Assembly (NCBI GenBank): GCA_044227985.1
Contig: JBGAVT010000001.1
Coordinates: 44,245-108,244 of the forward strand
Direction: 5' to 3'
DNA: 64,000 bases
Source of the DNA: CAZUNB01 sp044227985
GTDB lineage: Bacteria > Patescibacteriota > Saccharimonadia > Saccharimonadales > JAGPDM01
The position numbers were made by a program, and so were the translations under genes. Positions within the stretch are counted from its first letter, which is position 1; each line of letters begins with the position of its first letter. The notes beneath the pieces were generated by a model that had not been told where the DNA came from, searched no databases, and saw nothing but the letters and a program-made list of their open reading frames with translations. This document shows, in pieces, positions 1-8,640 of the stretch.

Positions 1-136
1 CGATTAGAGCCATTGAGGCTCGACGAGTAGTCTTTTGAGAACGAAAGCTCCGTATCAAACCACGGATTGGTCTAAAGCGGTTATTCCGCGCGTGTTGTTC
101 GGCATCAAAAGCGATGCTGGATGGATTATTTATCAT
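1..136 (-). CDS. Possible 5' part of a hypothetical protein, cut by the window edge
   Basis: An ATG on the minus strand at 136 opens a frame that stays open to the window edge (about 45 residues). The peptide is rich in Arg and Gln with no recognisable motif. No clear Shine-Dalgarno or -10 element lies just upstream, so this may be a chance frame. The 49 bases between 137 and 185 are A/T-rich and hold nothing I can name. Confidence 0.3.
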   Translation of the reverse strand, partial: MINNPSSIAFDAEQHARNNRFRPIRGLIRSFRSQKTTRRASMALI

Positions 137-213
137 TTATGTCTTTTTTTGTTTTAATTGTTAATAATATTACTATAGCAGTAATTTATATTAAAAGCAA
201 GTATAAAGTGTGG

Positions 214-519
214 TTATTCAGTAATTTTGACGACTGGATAGAAAGAAACAAAATTCGTGAAATCTTTTCCAACCTTATCGATTGATCCATCTTTTGGTTC
301 GGCGTAATACCAAGCTGCTGCTGCTGTAGTTTCACCATCAGCACTAATGTCGTAGTAGCTAGCTTTTCCCTTCCAGAAACATACTGTTTCTCGATCATCA
401 TTATGGCTAAAGAATTCTTTTTTTATCGAACTTGGAGGAAAATATACTCCACCTTCAATCAATATAGTATCCTTCTTGTCTGCCTCAGCTATTACTAACC
501 CGTTATATGTAGCTTTCAT
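214..519 (-). CDS. DUF427 family protein
   Basis: This 101-residue protein matches the single-domain DUF427 family in length and in its conserved points: an N-terminal ATYNG segment, VYFPPSSI near residues 27-34, CFWKG then SYYD around residues 47-56, and the AAAWYYAEPKD stretch. The family has a small beta-tent fold of uncertain biochemical function. The start codon overlaps the stop of the upstream small membrane-protein gene (TAATG), so it is probably translated from the same message as the two genes upstream. No signal peptide or membrane segment is visible. Confidence 0.85.
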   Translation of the reverse strand: MKATYNGLVIAEADKKDTILIEGGVYFPPSSIKKEFFSHNDDRETVCFWKGKASYYDISADGETTAAAAWYYAEPKDGSIDKVGKDFTNFVSFYPVVKITE

Positions 520-893
520 TATCTGGTTTCTCTTTCTGCTTTATCTTTTTTTAACTGATCAATTCCGAGCGAATCATTACTTAACAAATTAGCATCATAA
601 TCGCTACTTGGTTGGGCAACCTCGTCGAGCTGACTTGTTATCTTTTTTAGATCTAACTGAATAGAGGCTGAAGTTACAGGTTCAGTTACTTTCGGCAGAA
701 CATTCTCGTCAGGATTATCGATTTGCTTAACTACTTCATCAGAGTTTGGCTTCGTGCCTGAATCAAGTACGAGTTGCTCTTCACCGTTATACGTAAGTGT
801 TCCGATAAAAACTAAGACTAGTGCAATCGTTACGGCTGAAGCAACCGCTAGAAAACTTGATGAACTAGTGATTTGTTTAAGCTTTCTACTCAT
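519..893 (-). CDS. Small single-pass membrane protein, unknown
   Basis: The 124-residue product has a short basic cytoplasmic start, one membrane segment at about residues 14-33, and a polar, Asp/Lys-rich outer region of about 90 residues without cysteines. I recognise no domain. Its start overlaps the end of the upstream secreted-protein gene by 4 bases (ATGA) and its stop touches the DUF427 gene, so the three form a tight operon. The upstream neighbour is also exported, so the pair may work together at the cell surface; this is inference from context. Confidence 0.7.
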   Translation of the reverse strand: MSRKLKQITSSSSFLAVASAVTIALVLVFIGTLTYNGEEQLVLDSGTKPNSDEVVKQIDNPDENVLPKVTEPVTSASIQLDLKKITSQLDEVAQPSSDYDANLLSNDSLGIDQLKKDKAERETR

Positions 894-1522
894 TTGTTTT
901 TTCCTGTTTTTGCTTGGTTGGTATCTACTGTATCACCGATATTGATTATGGTAAAAGTTTCCAAACTTTTGATGACTTGATTATTGATTGCGGAATCAAC
1001 ATTACTAGCAGCGATGATTAAGTTCTTTTGATCATCTCTAGCCGTCTCAACCATAGTCTCTAGTTGCTCTATTTCTACCGTACAAGCTGAGCTAGCAGCA
1101 GTTCTCAAACTTGATTCATATGTTGTACTAGCAGTTTGGAAGCTATTGATACGAACACGTAACGTGGTGATAGATTGAGGTAAATCTCCAGATTGCATCT
1201 TGCTGACTTGGAGTCGTTCGACAAGATTTTCTAATCGTGAACTAATTTTTTCATAACGGTCAACTCTATCAATCCGTATTAAGCTAGCTCGATCAGATTG
1301 AGACTGCAGACGAATTCGAACAATTTGACATGGTAACTCAGCTCTACTCTCTAGCTTTTGTTGTTGTTTATTCGATGCATCGAGCTTGCTAAGTGTTTGG
1401 TCGCTCAGTGCTAAACGGGTAGGCGCACTAGCGCCGGCCGTAGTGACAGCAAAACTAGATACTAAAAGAAGGCTCATTATAAGCAGACCAATGGAAATCC
1501 GATTACTCTTTATTCGTTTCAT
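890..1522 (-). CDS. Secreted helical protein, unknown
   Basis: The 210-residue protein has a basic start and a hydrophobic segment (about residues 10-30) ending in AGA-SA, a likely signal peptide. The rest is predicted helical, with many Gln, Ser, Arg and Leu residues in a coiled-coil-like spacing and two Cys. I chose the ATG at 1522 because a perfect TATAAT ends six bases upstream of it, which fits a leaderless message; the longer frame from 1543 would begin upstream of the -10 box. It is the first gene of a three-gene minus-strand unit. No family recognised. Confidence 0.7.
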   Translation of the reverse strand: MKRIKSNRISIGLLIMSLLLVSSFAVTTAGASAPTRLALSDQTLSKLDASNKQQQKLESRAELPCQIVRIRLQSQSDRASLIRIDRVDRYEKISSRLENLVERLQVSKMQSGDLPQSITTLRVRINSFQTASTTYESSLRTAASSACTVEIEQLETMVETARDDQKNLIIAASNVDSAINNQVIKSLETFTIINIGDTVDTNQAKTGKNK

Positions 1523-1572
1523 AGTCTCATTATAGCAAACCACAGATTAAATGCCTGTTGTCACTAGAAAAG

Positions 1573-2370
1573 CTAATACAGGAAGTATATGTTAGCTTTT
1601 GTTTGAATCAACTTATCCCGAATTAGCCCTTCCAGGGCCTCTTCCAACCGTTGATCAAAAAACTCGTGTTCAAGTTGTGTCAGGCTTTGCGGACCTCTGG
1701 AAACAAAACGAAGAATGCCTGCTCTAAGCTGTCGAGTACTTCCCACAAATGTTGATTGCTTGGTATATACACTAGCCTTCCTATGTGTTGTAAGGCCTTG
1801 TTTTTTAAGCGATGTGCCATAGTCCATCAAAGCCCAGTACCATTCGCGCGGGTTATCATGATTAAGCACTTCGATGACTTTAGATAATATCTCTTTTTCA
1901 CTAGTCTTATCTTTATCAGCAAAAAAATGATGAATTATGACTGTCCGAATATTTGTTTCCACAAAGCCAATAGGTAGATTCTTTGAATATACAAGAATTG
2001 CAGCGGCAGTATTGTAGCCTATGCCTGGAAGCTCACTAAGCAATTTCGGATCCGTAGGCGTTTCTACATCCCAGTTACGCCTGCAGATTTCTTTGGCTGA
2101 TTGATGGATAAAACGAGCACGACGATAGTAACCAAGCCCCTGCCATGCGCTAACGACATCCGCTTGGGTGGCCCGTGCAAGCGTAACTACACTAGGAAAC
2201 TTTTGCAAAAAACTTCGGTAATGATCAACAACCCGTGGTGCCTGTGTTTGCTGTAACATAATTTCGCTCACAAGGATTTTGTAAAAATCTGTTGTACTAC
2301 GCCAAGGAAAGTCTCGTTTACTATGTCTATAAAATGCCCATACGAGATTATGGAAGCTAGAGACGGTCAT
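1573..2370 (-). CDS. mutY: A/G-specific adenine glycosylase-like protein (MutY family), lacking the Fe-S cluster
   Basis: This base-excision glycosylase of the HhH-GPD superfamily (265 residues) should remove adenine opposite oxidised guanine. Visible features are DFPWR near residue 20, SEIMLQQTQA with the catalytic-helix Glu, GLGYYRRAR, and the helix-hairpin-helix LPGIGYNTAAAIL. Two departures stand out. The usual VDGN segment holding the catalytic Asp reads VETN, and the four-Cys Fe-S cluster that follows in classical MutY is absent, as is the long C-terminal NUDIX-like domain. Its start lies 14 bp inside tyrA, making it the last gene of the aromatic operon. It could represent a CPR-type MutY subfamily. 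Confidence 0.8.
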   Translation of the reverse strand: MTVSSFHNLVWAFYRHSKRDFPWRSTTDFYKILVSEIMLQQTQAPRVVDHYRSFLQKFPSVVTLARATQADVVSAWQGLGYYRRARFIHQSAKEICRRNWDVETPTDPKLLSELPGIGYNTAAAILVYSKNLPIGFVETNIRTVIIHHFFADKDKTSEKEILSKVIEVLNHDNPREWYWALMDYGTSLKKQGLTTHRKASVYTKQSTFVGSTRQLRAGILRFVSRGPQSLTQLEHEFFDQRLEEALEGLIRDKLIQTKANIYFLY

Positions 2371-3106
2371 GAATTTGCTGTGCTTGATCCAAAAAACGCT
2401 TTCGGACTTCTGAGGCGTACGGATTGGCAGATTCCACCGTCAGGAACAAAGCGTCAGAATGTTGTTTTTCCTGTTCAGCTAGCGCAAGAAGTTTTTTATA
2501 GTAACCGGTAGTCAGAGAGGCTTCAGAAACACCGAGTTCAAGTAGACTTCGTCCAATAAAAAATGTAAGGCCTTGAATGGTAGCCATCTGTCTATCATGC
2601 TCCATTGGAGAAATTTCGACTACTTCACCTCCTTTTTCATCGATAATCGAAGTTAGCGTCTTTGTCCAAGGCGTTTGACGAAGTTCGTGGAAGACCCATT
2701 GGCGACTCTTCAGATCACCGCCTGTACTTTGGGGTCCGAACAATGGGTGGCTAGCAATCAGTCCGACATCTTCGGAGAAAGTTCGTAACATAATCTCACT
2801 CGGTCGCTCCTTAACCGAAAGTACGTCGATTATTGTAGCTCCAGGTTGAACGATTGGCGCAAGTTGTTGGCATACAATTTCGAAATCAGAAAATGGGACT
2901 GCAATCCAGATCAAGTCTGCCTTGCCTGCCATCTCAAGATTAACTCTCGTTGTTTTTGCGCCCTCGAATTGGCTATCATTAGGATCAACCGCAACAACTG
3001 ATTGGAACCCAAAGCTTTCAAGAACATGCGCTAATAATTGTCCAAATGGCCCAAAACCAACTATCGAAGTAGTCGATTGTTTTAGGTTAGGAAGTTGGCT
3101 GCTCAT
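2357..3106 (-). CDS. tyrA: Prephenate (or arogenate) dehydrogenase
   Basis: The 249-residue protein has an N-terminal Rossmann fold with GFGPFG at about residues 17-22, followed by a helical dehydrogenase domain. SHPLFGP (about 119-125) carries the catalytic His region, and MEHDRQMATIQGLTFFIGR matches the EHD...Q helix of TyrA. It oxidatively decarboxylates prephenate to 4-hydroxyphenylpyruvate, or arogenate to tyrosine. There is no ACT domain, so no allosteric domain is seen. It lies between the aminotransferase gene (5-bp gap) and mutY (14-bp overlap), at the tyrosine end of the operon. Confidence 0.9.
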   Translation of the reverse strand: MSSQLPNLKQSTTSIVGFGPFGQLLAHVLESFGFQSVVAVDPNDSQFEGAKTTRVNLEMAGKADLIWIAVPFSDFEIVCQQLAPIVQPGATIIDVLSVKERPSEIMLRTFSEDVGLIASHPLFGPQSTGGDLKSRQWVFHELRQTPWTKTLTSIIDEKGGEVVEISPMEHDRQMATIQGLTFFIGRSLLELGVSEASLTTGYYKKLLALAEQEKQHSDALFLTVESANPYASEVRKRFLDQAQQIHDRL

Positions 3107-3111
3107 ACGTT

Positions 3112-4026
3112 TTAAATTTTTGTTAGCCAGTTGTCGCTTAATTCGTGTTCACCACGAACAATGGCTTCAAAACTATCACTAATCTGCTTAGTTATTTTTC
3201 CGGGAGTTTGGCTAATTTCACGTCGATCAATTCCTGCTACCCATGAAACCTTAGCAGCGGTACCTGTCACAAAGGCTTCTTCAGCAGTATATAGTTGACT
3301 ACGACGGATAGGGCTTTCTTCGATCGGTATGTTATGCAGCGCTGCCAGCTCAACCACACAGCGGCGAGTTATGCCTTCGAGTAAATCTCCGCCTAGACCT
3401 GGTGTCAGTAACACACCATGACGAACAATAAATAAATTCATGACTGCGCCTTCGCCGACATCACCCTTATGATCAAGCATAATAGCGCTGTCAAAGCCGT
3501 TTGCCTGAGCCTCTTCAATCGCCATTGCTGCATTGATGTAAGCACCTGAAGCTTTGGCTTTAGCAGGGATAGCGTTGTCCGGCACCCGAATCCAACTACT
3601 GGTAGCAAGCTGCAATCCTTTACTACTATCGAGGTAATCCTCAAGATTCATAACATATACCGCTAACTGATATTCACCTGAGATCTTAGGTCCAAGTGCT
3701 ATATCAGATCGATAGATAAATGGTCGTATATAGATATCCTGGTTTGGGTTATTAGCCTTCACAGTATCACTGATAATATGAGCTAATTTATCGGCAGTCA
3801 GTTTGTATGGAAAACCAAGAATCTTAACACTTTCGATCATACGCTTGGCATGATCAGCTAATCGCAGGATTGCCACAGAGCCATCAGCTTGTTTGTAGCC
3901 ACGGAGTCCAGCAAATGTAGCTATAGCATACTGCAACCCTGCTGTAGCAATTGGTACATTTGCATTCTTGAAGTCGATAATCTCACCTTCAAAATATGCT
4001 TTTTCTAAATAATCATTATGCGTCAT
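3112..4026 (-). CDS. ilvE: Class IV aminotransferase (branched-chain aminotransferase family)
   Basis: At 304 residues this is a fold-type IV PLP enzyme of the IlvE type. The substrate-loop segment is ANVPIATAGLQYA, the PLP lysine lies in KAKASGAYINA, and the glycine-rich phosphate site is GDVGEGAVMNLFIV followed by LLEGITRR. In IlvE-type enzymes it interconverts branched-chain 2-oxo acids and amino acids with glutamate. No branched-chain pathway genes are nearby. The gene sits between chorismate mutase and tyrA (4-bp overlap with the former), so I infer it supplies the aromatic transamination step, making tyrosine from 4-hydroxyphenylpyruvate or arogenate from prephenate. Family call is firm; aromatic specificity is inference. 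Confidence 0.85.
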   Translation of the reverse strand: MTHNDYLEKAYFEGEIIDFKNANVPIATAGLQYAIATFAGLRGYKQADGSVAILRLADHAKRMIESVKILGFPYKLTADKLAHIISDTVKANNPNQDIYIRPFIYRSDIALGPKISGEYQLAVYVMNLEDYLDSSKGLQLATSSWIRVPDNAIPAKAKASGAYINAAMAIEEAQANGFDSAIMLDHKGDVGEGAVMNLFIVRHGVLLTPGLGGDLLEGITRRCVVELAALHNIPIEESPIRRSQLYTAEEAFVTGTAAKVSWVAGIDRREISQTPGKITKQISDSFEAIVRGEHELSDNWLTKI

Positions 4027-4316
4027 TTCCGTAACTCCTCAATTTCTGCTTCAATTGCCATCTCATGAAGCGTATCCCAAATCGTATCAATCCGTCGAAT
4101 TGAAAGTTTATGTTTTGCAGCTAATTGCCGCTGTTTTTGCATGACCTTTTTCCATCGAGCAAGATTCTTAATGGGAAGTTTATGTTTATGTTTAATAATC
4201 GCTACTTGCTTTACCGCTTTTTGTCGCTTCACCAAAAGACTCATCAGAGTCGTGTCAATTTGGTCAATCTCATGACGTAAATCTGCTAATTCTTTCGGTT
4301 CTCTCATGCTACCCAT
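4023..4316 (-). CDS. aroQ: AroQ-type chorismate mutase domain protein
   Basis: The 97-residue all-helical protein has the length and layout of a stand-alone AroQ mutase, which converts chorismate to prephenate. LADLRHEIDQIDTTLMSLLVKR carries the first two active-site Arg (shown here as the LRHEID and VKR motifs), and AIIKHK carries the Lys. In the next helix the usual RE pair reads RW, so the Glu that contacts the substrate hydroxyl is missing, and the final-helix Gln is replaced. Activity may be altered, but its position between aroC and tyrA supports the role. It overlaps the aminotransferase gene by 4 bp. Confidence 0.8.
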   Translation of the reverse strand: MGSMREPKELADLRHEIDQIDTTLMSLLVKRQKAVKQVAIIKHKHKLPIKNLARWKKVMQKQRQLAAKHKLSIRRIDTIWDTLHEMAIEAEIEELRK

Positions 4317-4352
4317 GATAGCACAAATCCTTTCAATTTTATGATGTAGTAA

Positions 4353-5435
4353 CTAAAGTTTACGTGCATTTTGTTGCAAAAGTGCATCAAGCAATACAAT
4401 AGCCATCATAGCCTCAACAATTGGCACCGCTCGTGGCAACACTGCAGGGTCATGACGACCTTTAAGATTCTCTAACGTAACCTCGTTACCGTCACTATCG
4501 ACAGTATTTTGAGTTTTTAAAACTGTTGAGGTTGGCTTAAAGGCTACATTGCACACAATCGGCTCACCATTGCTGATACCGCCCTGCACACCACCTGAAT
4601 TATTTGTTTTTGTGCCGATTTTACCTTTTTTAGCAACAAACTCATCATTGTGCTCAAGCCCTGTCATACGAGTTCCGCCAAAACCGCTACCAATTTCAAA
4701 ACCCTTAGTAGCGTTGATTGAAAGCATCGCCTTTGCTAGCTCAGCTTCAAGTCGGTCATAAACTGGTTCACCTAGACCAACAGGAACATTTCGAGCGACA
4801 ACCGTGATCACACCACCGACAGAGTTTCCATCCTGTTTCATCCGTTTAACTAGCTCAATCATCTTTTCAGCCGCAACAGGATCAGCACAACGGACAATAT
4901 TAGCTTCTACGTTATCTCGAGTAAATGAATCAACATCAAGCTCAGCGGTAATTTCGTGGATTTGTTTAACACTGGCAACAATCTCAATACCATTTTGAAT
5001 CAAAATTTTGCGAGCTATCGCACCAGCCATAATTCTGGCTACAGTTTCACGAGCACTGCTACGTCCACCACCCGCAACCGCACGTCGACCGTACTTCTGC
5101 TCATAAGTAAAATCTGCATGACTGGGTCGATAGACTTTTGCGAGATTGCCATAATCCTGAGAACGTTGATCTTTATTACGAATGAGCATGGCAATCGGCG
5201 AGCCGAGTGTGATTCCTTCGGAAATTCCAGATAGAATTTCTACCTGATCTGGTTCATCTCTGTCTGTTGTAACAACACTTTGGCCAGGTCGACGGCGATC
5301 AAGTTCAACTTGAATATCTTCTAGAGATATCTCAATCCCGGCAGGGCAACCGTCAATAACAACACCGACTCCAGCCCCGTGACTCTCACCAAAACTAGTA
5401 ATTTGATACAAATTTCCAAAACTATTTCCGGGCAT
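4353..5435 (-). CDS. aroC: Chorismate synthase
   Basis: This enzyme makes chorismate from 5-enolpyruvylshikimate 3-phosphate using reduced FMN. The 360-residue protein shows all three family signatures: SFGESHGAGVGVVIDGCPAG near the N-terminus, GGRSSARETVARIMAGA in the middle, and HDPAVLPRAVPIVEAM near the end. I placed the start at 5435 because AGAGGAG lies upstream of that ATG; the longer frame begins upstream of this ribosome site. The start follows the aroD stop by one base. The flavin need links it to the riboflavin operon at 50718-53459. Confidence 0.97.
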   Translation of the reverse strand: MPGNSFGNLYQITSFGESHGAGVGVVIDGCPAGIEISLEDIQVELDRRRPGQSVVTTDRDEPDQVEILSGISEGITLGSPIAMLIRNKDQRSQDYGNLAKVYRPSHADFTYEQKYGRRAVAGGGRSSARETVARIMAGAIARKILIQNGIEIVASVKQIHEITAELDVDSFTRDNVEANIVRCADPVAAEKMIELVKRMKQDGNSVGGVITVVARNVPVGLGEPVYDRLEAELAKAMLSINATKGFEIGSGFGGTRMTGLEHNDEFVAKKGKIGTKTNNSGGVQGGISNGEPIVCNVAFKPTSTVLKTQNTVDSDGNEVTLENLKGRHDPAVLPRAVPIVEAMMAIVLLDALLQQNARKL

Positions 5436-5436
5436 A

Positions 5437-6105
5437 TTATTCTCCTCTTTCAATTACTTCTAGCATAGCATCAACGCTCATTTGACCCGGAGCAACACTT
5501 GAACCAGTTGCGACAAACATTAATGCACTACCTCTTTTCAATGCCTCAACTCGCAGACCATCATCATCACCGCTCATAGGGATCAATGCAAAATTTTGTT
5601 TTGGATAATCTGTAAATAAACTAAATAATCGAGCAGACTCAGCGCTGGAGCTCACCCGACAAGCAATTTTAATGATCGATGGACTATGCTGTTTAGCAAT
5701 TTCTATAAGATCATTCAGCTTTTGCATAGTCGGCGTTCGTTCAAAATTATGATACGACAATAGTCTTTTTTCTTGAACTATTTTTTCTACTAGCATTTTA
5801 TTTGAGATATCAATATCGATGTAAATAGTATTTTTGAGCCCAGATAATTCCTGTAATAATCGAGTGCGTTTGTCTTCATCCCCATCGAACCTCCCGCCTT
5901 CATTTACGCTTCGGAGTGTTACTATAACTTTCTGTCGAACTAGTTTAATTGCTTCAACAATGGCTTGCTCATTAAGCTTATTCAAATAATCAAGACGCCA
6001 TTCAACTAACAAAATTTCTTCGGGTAGCTGGCGAAACTGCTCAAGGCTTACAACAATTGTTGACTCTGCGACCACACCGACAATTCGATCTACTAGTTGG
6101 CTCAT
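5437..6105 (-). CDS. aroD: Type I 3-dehydroquinate dehydratase
   Basis: Class I dehydroquinase (222 residues, a TIM barrel) forms 3-dehydroshikimate through a Schiff base. EWRLDYL (about residues 35-41) is the substrate-binding strand, SYHNFERTP contains the catalytic His, and IIKIACRVSS contains the Schiff-base Lys. PMSGDDDGLRVEAL near the C-terminus corresponds to the phosphate/substrate loop. It overlaps aroE by 4 bp and abuts aroC, consistent with translational coupling. Confidence 0.95.
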   Translation of the reverse strand: MSQLVDRIVGVVAESTIVVSLEQFRQLPEEILLVEWRLDYLNKLNEQAIVEAIKLVRQKVIVTLRSVNEGGRFDGDEDKRTRLLQELSGLKNTIYIDIDISNKMLVEKIVQEKRLLSYHNFERTPTMQKLNDLIEIAKQHSPSIIKIACRVSSSAESARLFSLFTDYPKQNFALIPMSGDDDGLRVEALKRGSALMFVATGSSVAPGQMSVDAMLEVIERGE

Positions 6106-6893
6106 TGTCCGATCGCCTCACGCATAACTTGTTGTGGGGCATCTCTTCCAGTAAAAATTCGAAACTGCTCATAAGCTTGTGCGAGTAGCAATTCATAACC
6201 AGAAATTGTTGAGGCTCCAATATGTTTCGCCTGTTGTACCAATACGGTCTCAGGTGGCTTATAAATCGATTCGAATACAAGCTGGTCGGGATTTAAAAAT
6301 TTTACATCAATCGGTGTTTCATTGACAAGCTCCGCCATTCCAACACTTGTAGTATTAATTATCGTGTCTATATCTTCGGTGTCATCAATCTCAGTAATAA
6401 CATTTATCCCCGGGAAATCTTGTCGTAATTTTTGAAGTCGGCTGACTGTTCGATTATAAACAAGCACCTCAAGCGGCTCGGAGTGAAGCGCTGCGTAAAC
6501 AGCAGCACGAGCGGCACCGCCAGCACCAAGAATCAAAACCCGCTTTGCTCGCAATCCATCGACAGCATTTAACGGTCGGCTATACCCAAGCCAATCCGTA
6601 TTACTGCCAATCCAGCGATTATTTCTTTTTACCATTGTGTTAGCAACACCAATATTTCTAGCAGCATGATCAAGTTCGTCGGCTACTTCGTATGCTAGCG
6701 CTTTCAATGGCATTGTAACGCTAAAACCATCGAAATTAGTAGCCTCAGAGCTCCACCACTTACGGAAATCATCCTCCGTGACCTGAACTGCTGTATAGTT
6801 GGCAGAGATGCCGAGCGCGGCAAATCCTGCACTGTGAATTATTGGTGACAAGCTATGTTCAACTGGATTTCCAATGACTGCAAACCGTCTCAT
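6102..6893 (-). CDS. aroE: Shikimate dehydrogenase
   Basis: This 263-residue NADPH-dependent enzyme reduces 3-dehydroshikimate to shikimate. The substrate domain shows NPVEHSLSPIIHS, VTMPLK with the catalytic Lys, and GSNTDWLGY with the Asp of the catalytic pair. The Rossmann domain has GAGGAARAAVYA and the NRT nucleotide-specificity loop (VYNRTVSR). The C-terminal helix has GYELLLAQAYEQF. Overlaps of 4 bp with both aroD and aroK place it firmly in the operon. Confidence 0.96.
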   Translation of the reverse strand: MRRFAVIGNPVEHSLSPIIHSAGFAALGISANYTAVQVTEDDFRKWWSSEATNFDGFSVTMPLKALAYEVADELDHAARNIGVANTMVKRNNRWIGSNTDWLGYSRPLNAVDGLRAKRVLILGAGGAARAAVYAALHSEPLEVLVYNRTVSRLQKLRQDFPGINVITEIDDTEDIDTIINTTSVGMAELVNETPIDVKFLNPDQLVFESIYKPPETVLVQQAKHIGASTISGYELLLAQAYEQFRIFTGRDAPQQVMREAIGQ

Positions 6894-7387
6894 GACTCAA
6901 CTCCAATTTGTTGATATATTTCAATAGCGAGCTGCTCAGGAGTTTTAATTCTGGCGTCAATCGTTATCGTTGCATACTTTTGATATAATTTTTGTCGAGT
7001 ATTAAAAAGAACTAATGCAGCATCTTTGTCCTTCATTAAGGGACGATCAGTATCACCAACACGCCCAACTGACGTCTGAAAATCAATATAAAGATAAATC
7101 ACCGAAGCATTTTCACATAAAGGTTGCATCGCTTCGGAACTTTCAACCACACCACCACCCGTAGCGATGACTGCATTACTCTCAACTGCCAGCTGTTTAG
7201 CAAGTCCAGTTTCATAGCGACGAAAATTCTCTTCACCTTCTTCCTTGAAAAAATCTGCTGTTGTCATTTTCAAGTCTTCTTCAAGTACGGCGTCCATATC
7301 AAGCACCCCTACTTCTAAAAGACTGGCCAACTCACGTGCTACAGTCGATTTTCCCGACCCCATAAAACCAATTAGAACTACCTTCAT
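6890..7387 (-). CDS. aroK: Shikimate kinase
   Basis: A 165-residue P-loop kinase that phosphorylates shikimate at O3. GFMGSGKST (residues 7-15) is the Walker A motif, LDMDAVLE holds the Asp that contacts shikimate, FRRYE the substrate Arg, ATGGGVV the glycine-rich strand, and DTDRPLM the adenine/lid Arg. Length is typical of AroK/AroL. It overlaps both aroA and aroE by 4 bp. Confidence 0.96.
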   Translation of the reverse strand: MKVVLIGFMGSGKSTVARELASLLEVGVLDMDAVLEEDLKMTTADFFKEEGEENFRRYETGLAKQLAVESNAVIATGGGVVESSEAMQPLCENASVIYLYIDFQTSVGRVGDTDRPLMKDKDAALVLFNTRQKLYQKYATITIDARIKTPEQLAIEIYQQIGVES

Positions 7388-8640
7388 ACAACGTCCTCAA
7401 AAATAATACCGAAATGCTTAAGTTTGCTCCAAAAATCTGGAAACGATTTCTCGACCACATCAGGATCTTCGATAATAATCCCCTCCACTACTGCTGAAAG
7501 TGGACTAATCGACATAGCCATACGATGATCGTGATAGGTTTTTATCCTAGCTGACGAAATTACACTTGGAAAAATTCGGATACTAGCAGTATCAATCTCT
7601 GTTCTTATTCCTAGCTTTTCCAGCTCAGTCTTCATAGCAACCAATCTATCAGTTTCTTTTCCTGGGAGTGTTGATAATCCGCTTATGTAACTTTCTTCAA
7701 TGGCTTGCGTTGCTAAAACGGCTGCGGTTTGAGCAGTGTCTGAGCAATTTATCATATTGTAGTTGATCGACTTGATCTTTTTAGCAGGAGAAACAACTAG
7801 TCCATCAGCTGTTTCTGAAACTTGCGCTCCCATATTTTCTAAAACTTTAACAAACTCAATATCACCCTGTGCCGAGTTGAGGCTAATGTATGGAATCTGG
7901 ACTATTTGCTGACGAAGCATTCCAAATGACCACATATAGCCAGCCGCCGCAGCATCCGCTTCAACAATTATCTCATTAGACGTTCTTAATTGATTTTGTA
8001 TCGTGCGAGTCAAATCGCTATATGCAACAGACACCGGCTTATTCTTTTGAAGAATCTCAAGTCCCGATTCGAACAATGGTGAAATAAGCTGTAAGGCAGT
8101 AATAAATTGGCTACTAATTGATGCGTCAACTTCAATGATTTTTTTCTCTTTTGGCACAATTGCACCAGAAACTAGTATTGGCAATCTTCCTGATTCGCCT
8201 TGTTCAGATATTTGTGCGCCAAGTGATTTCAGCGCATTGATTAATATTCCCATTGGGCGTTTTTTCAATCGTTCACTGCCGGTGATAATAACTTCAAATC
8301 CCGGTAAGAATGCTACAAAAGCTAATAAAAATCGTGAAGTTGTCCCAGCTGGGCCACAATCAATCGTTAGTTGCTTTGGAGTGATCGTATCAACTGAATT
8401 CTCTATAATCCAATCACCACTTTGGCTAATAGAAATATCAATTCCCAGATCGATTAATGAATCACGCAGCGTTAAACTATCTACACTGAGACTGGGATTA
8501 ATGACAGTAATCGGACGCGGGTCAATACTCGCAGCGATTAAAGCACGATTAGTAATGCTTTTACTTCCCGGCACATCCAAAATTATCGGATCACTTGATG
8601 GTTTCCAGTTGGCGTCTCGTGTCAGCTTTATAGCATTCAT
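7384..8640 (-). CDS. aroA: 3-phosphoshikimate 1-carboxyvinyltransferase (EPSP synthase)
   Basis: At 418 residues this has the two-domain inside-out barrel of EPSP synthase, which joins phosphoenolpyruvate to shikimate 3-phosphate. PGSKSITNRALIAAS near residues 24-38 is the first signature, DCGPAGTTSRFL the PEP-binding loop (here GPAGTTSR rather than the common GNAGTAMR), KKRPMGILINAL the following Arg helix, and KTYHDHRMAMS the C-terminal signature. It lies one base after aroB and overlaps aroK by 4 bp. Confidence 0.96.
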   Translation of the reverse strand: MNAIKLTRDANWKPSSDPIILDVPGSKSITNRALIAASIDPRPITVINPSLSVDSLTLRDSLIDLGIDISISQSGDWIIENSVDTITPKQLTIDCGPAGTTSRFLLAFVAFLPGFEVIITGSERLKKRPMGILINALKSLGAQISEQGESGRLPILVSGAIVPKEKKIIEVDASISSQFITALQLISPLFESGLEILQKNKPVSVAYSDLTRTIQNQLRTSNEIIVEADAAAAGYMWSFGMLRQQIVQIPYISLNSAQGDIEFVKVLENMGAQVSETADGLVVSPAKKIKSINYNMINCSDTAQTAAVLATQAIEESYISGLSTLPGKETDRLVAMKTELEKLGIRTEIDTASIRIFPSVISSARIKTYHDHRMAMSISPLSAVVEGIIIEDPDVVEKSFPDFWSKLKHFGIIFEDVV

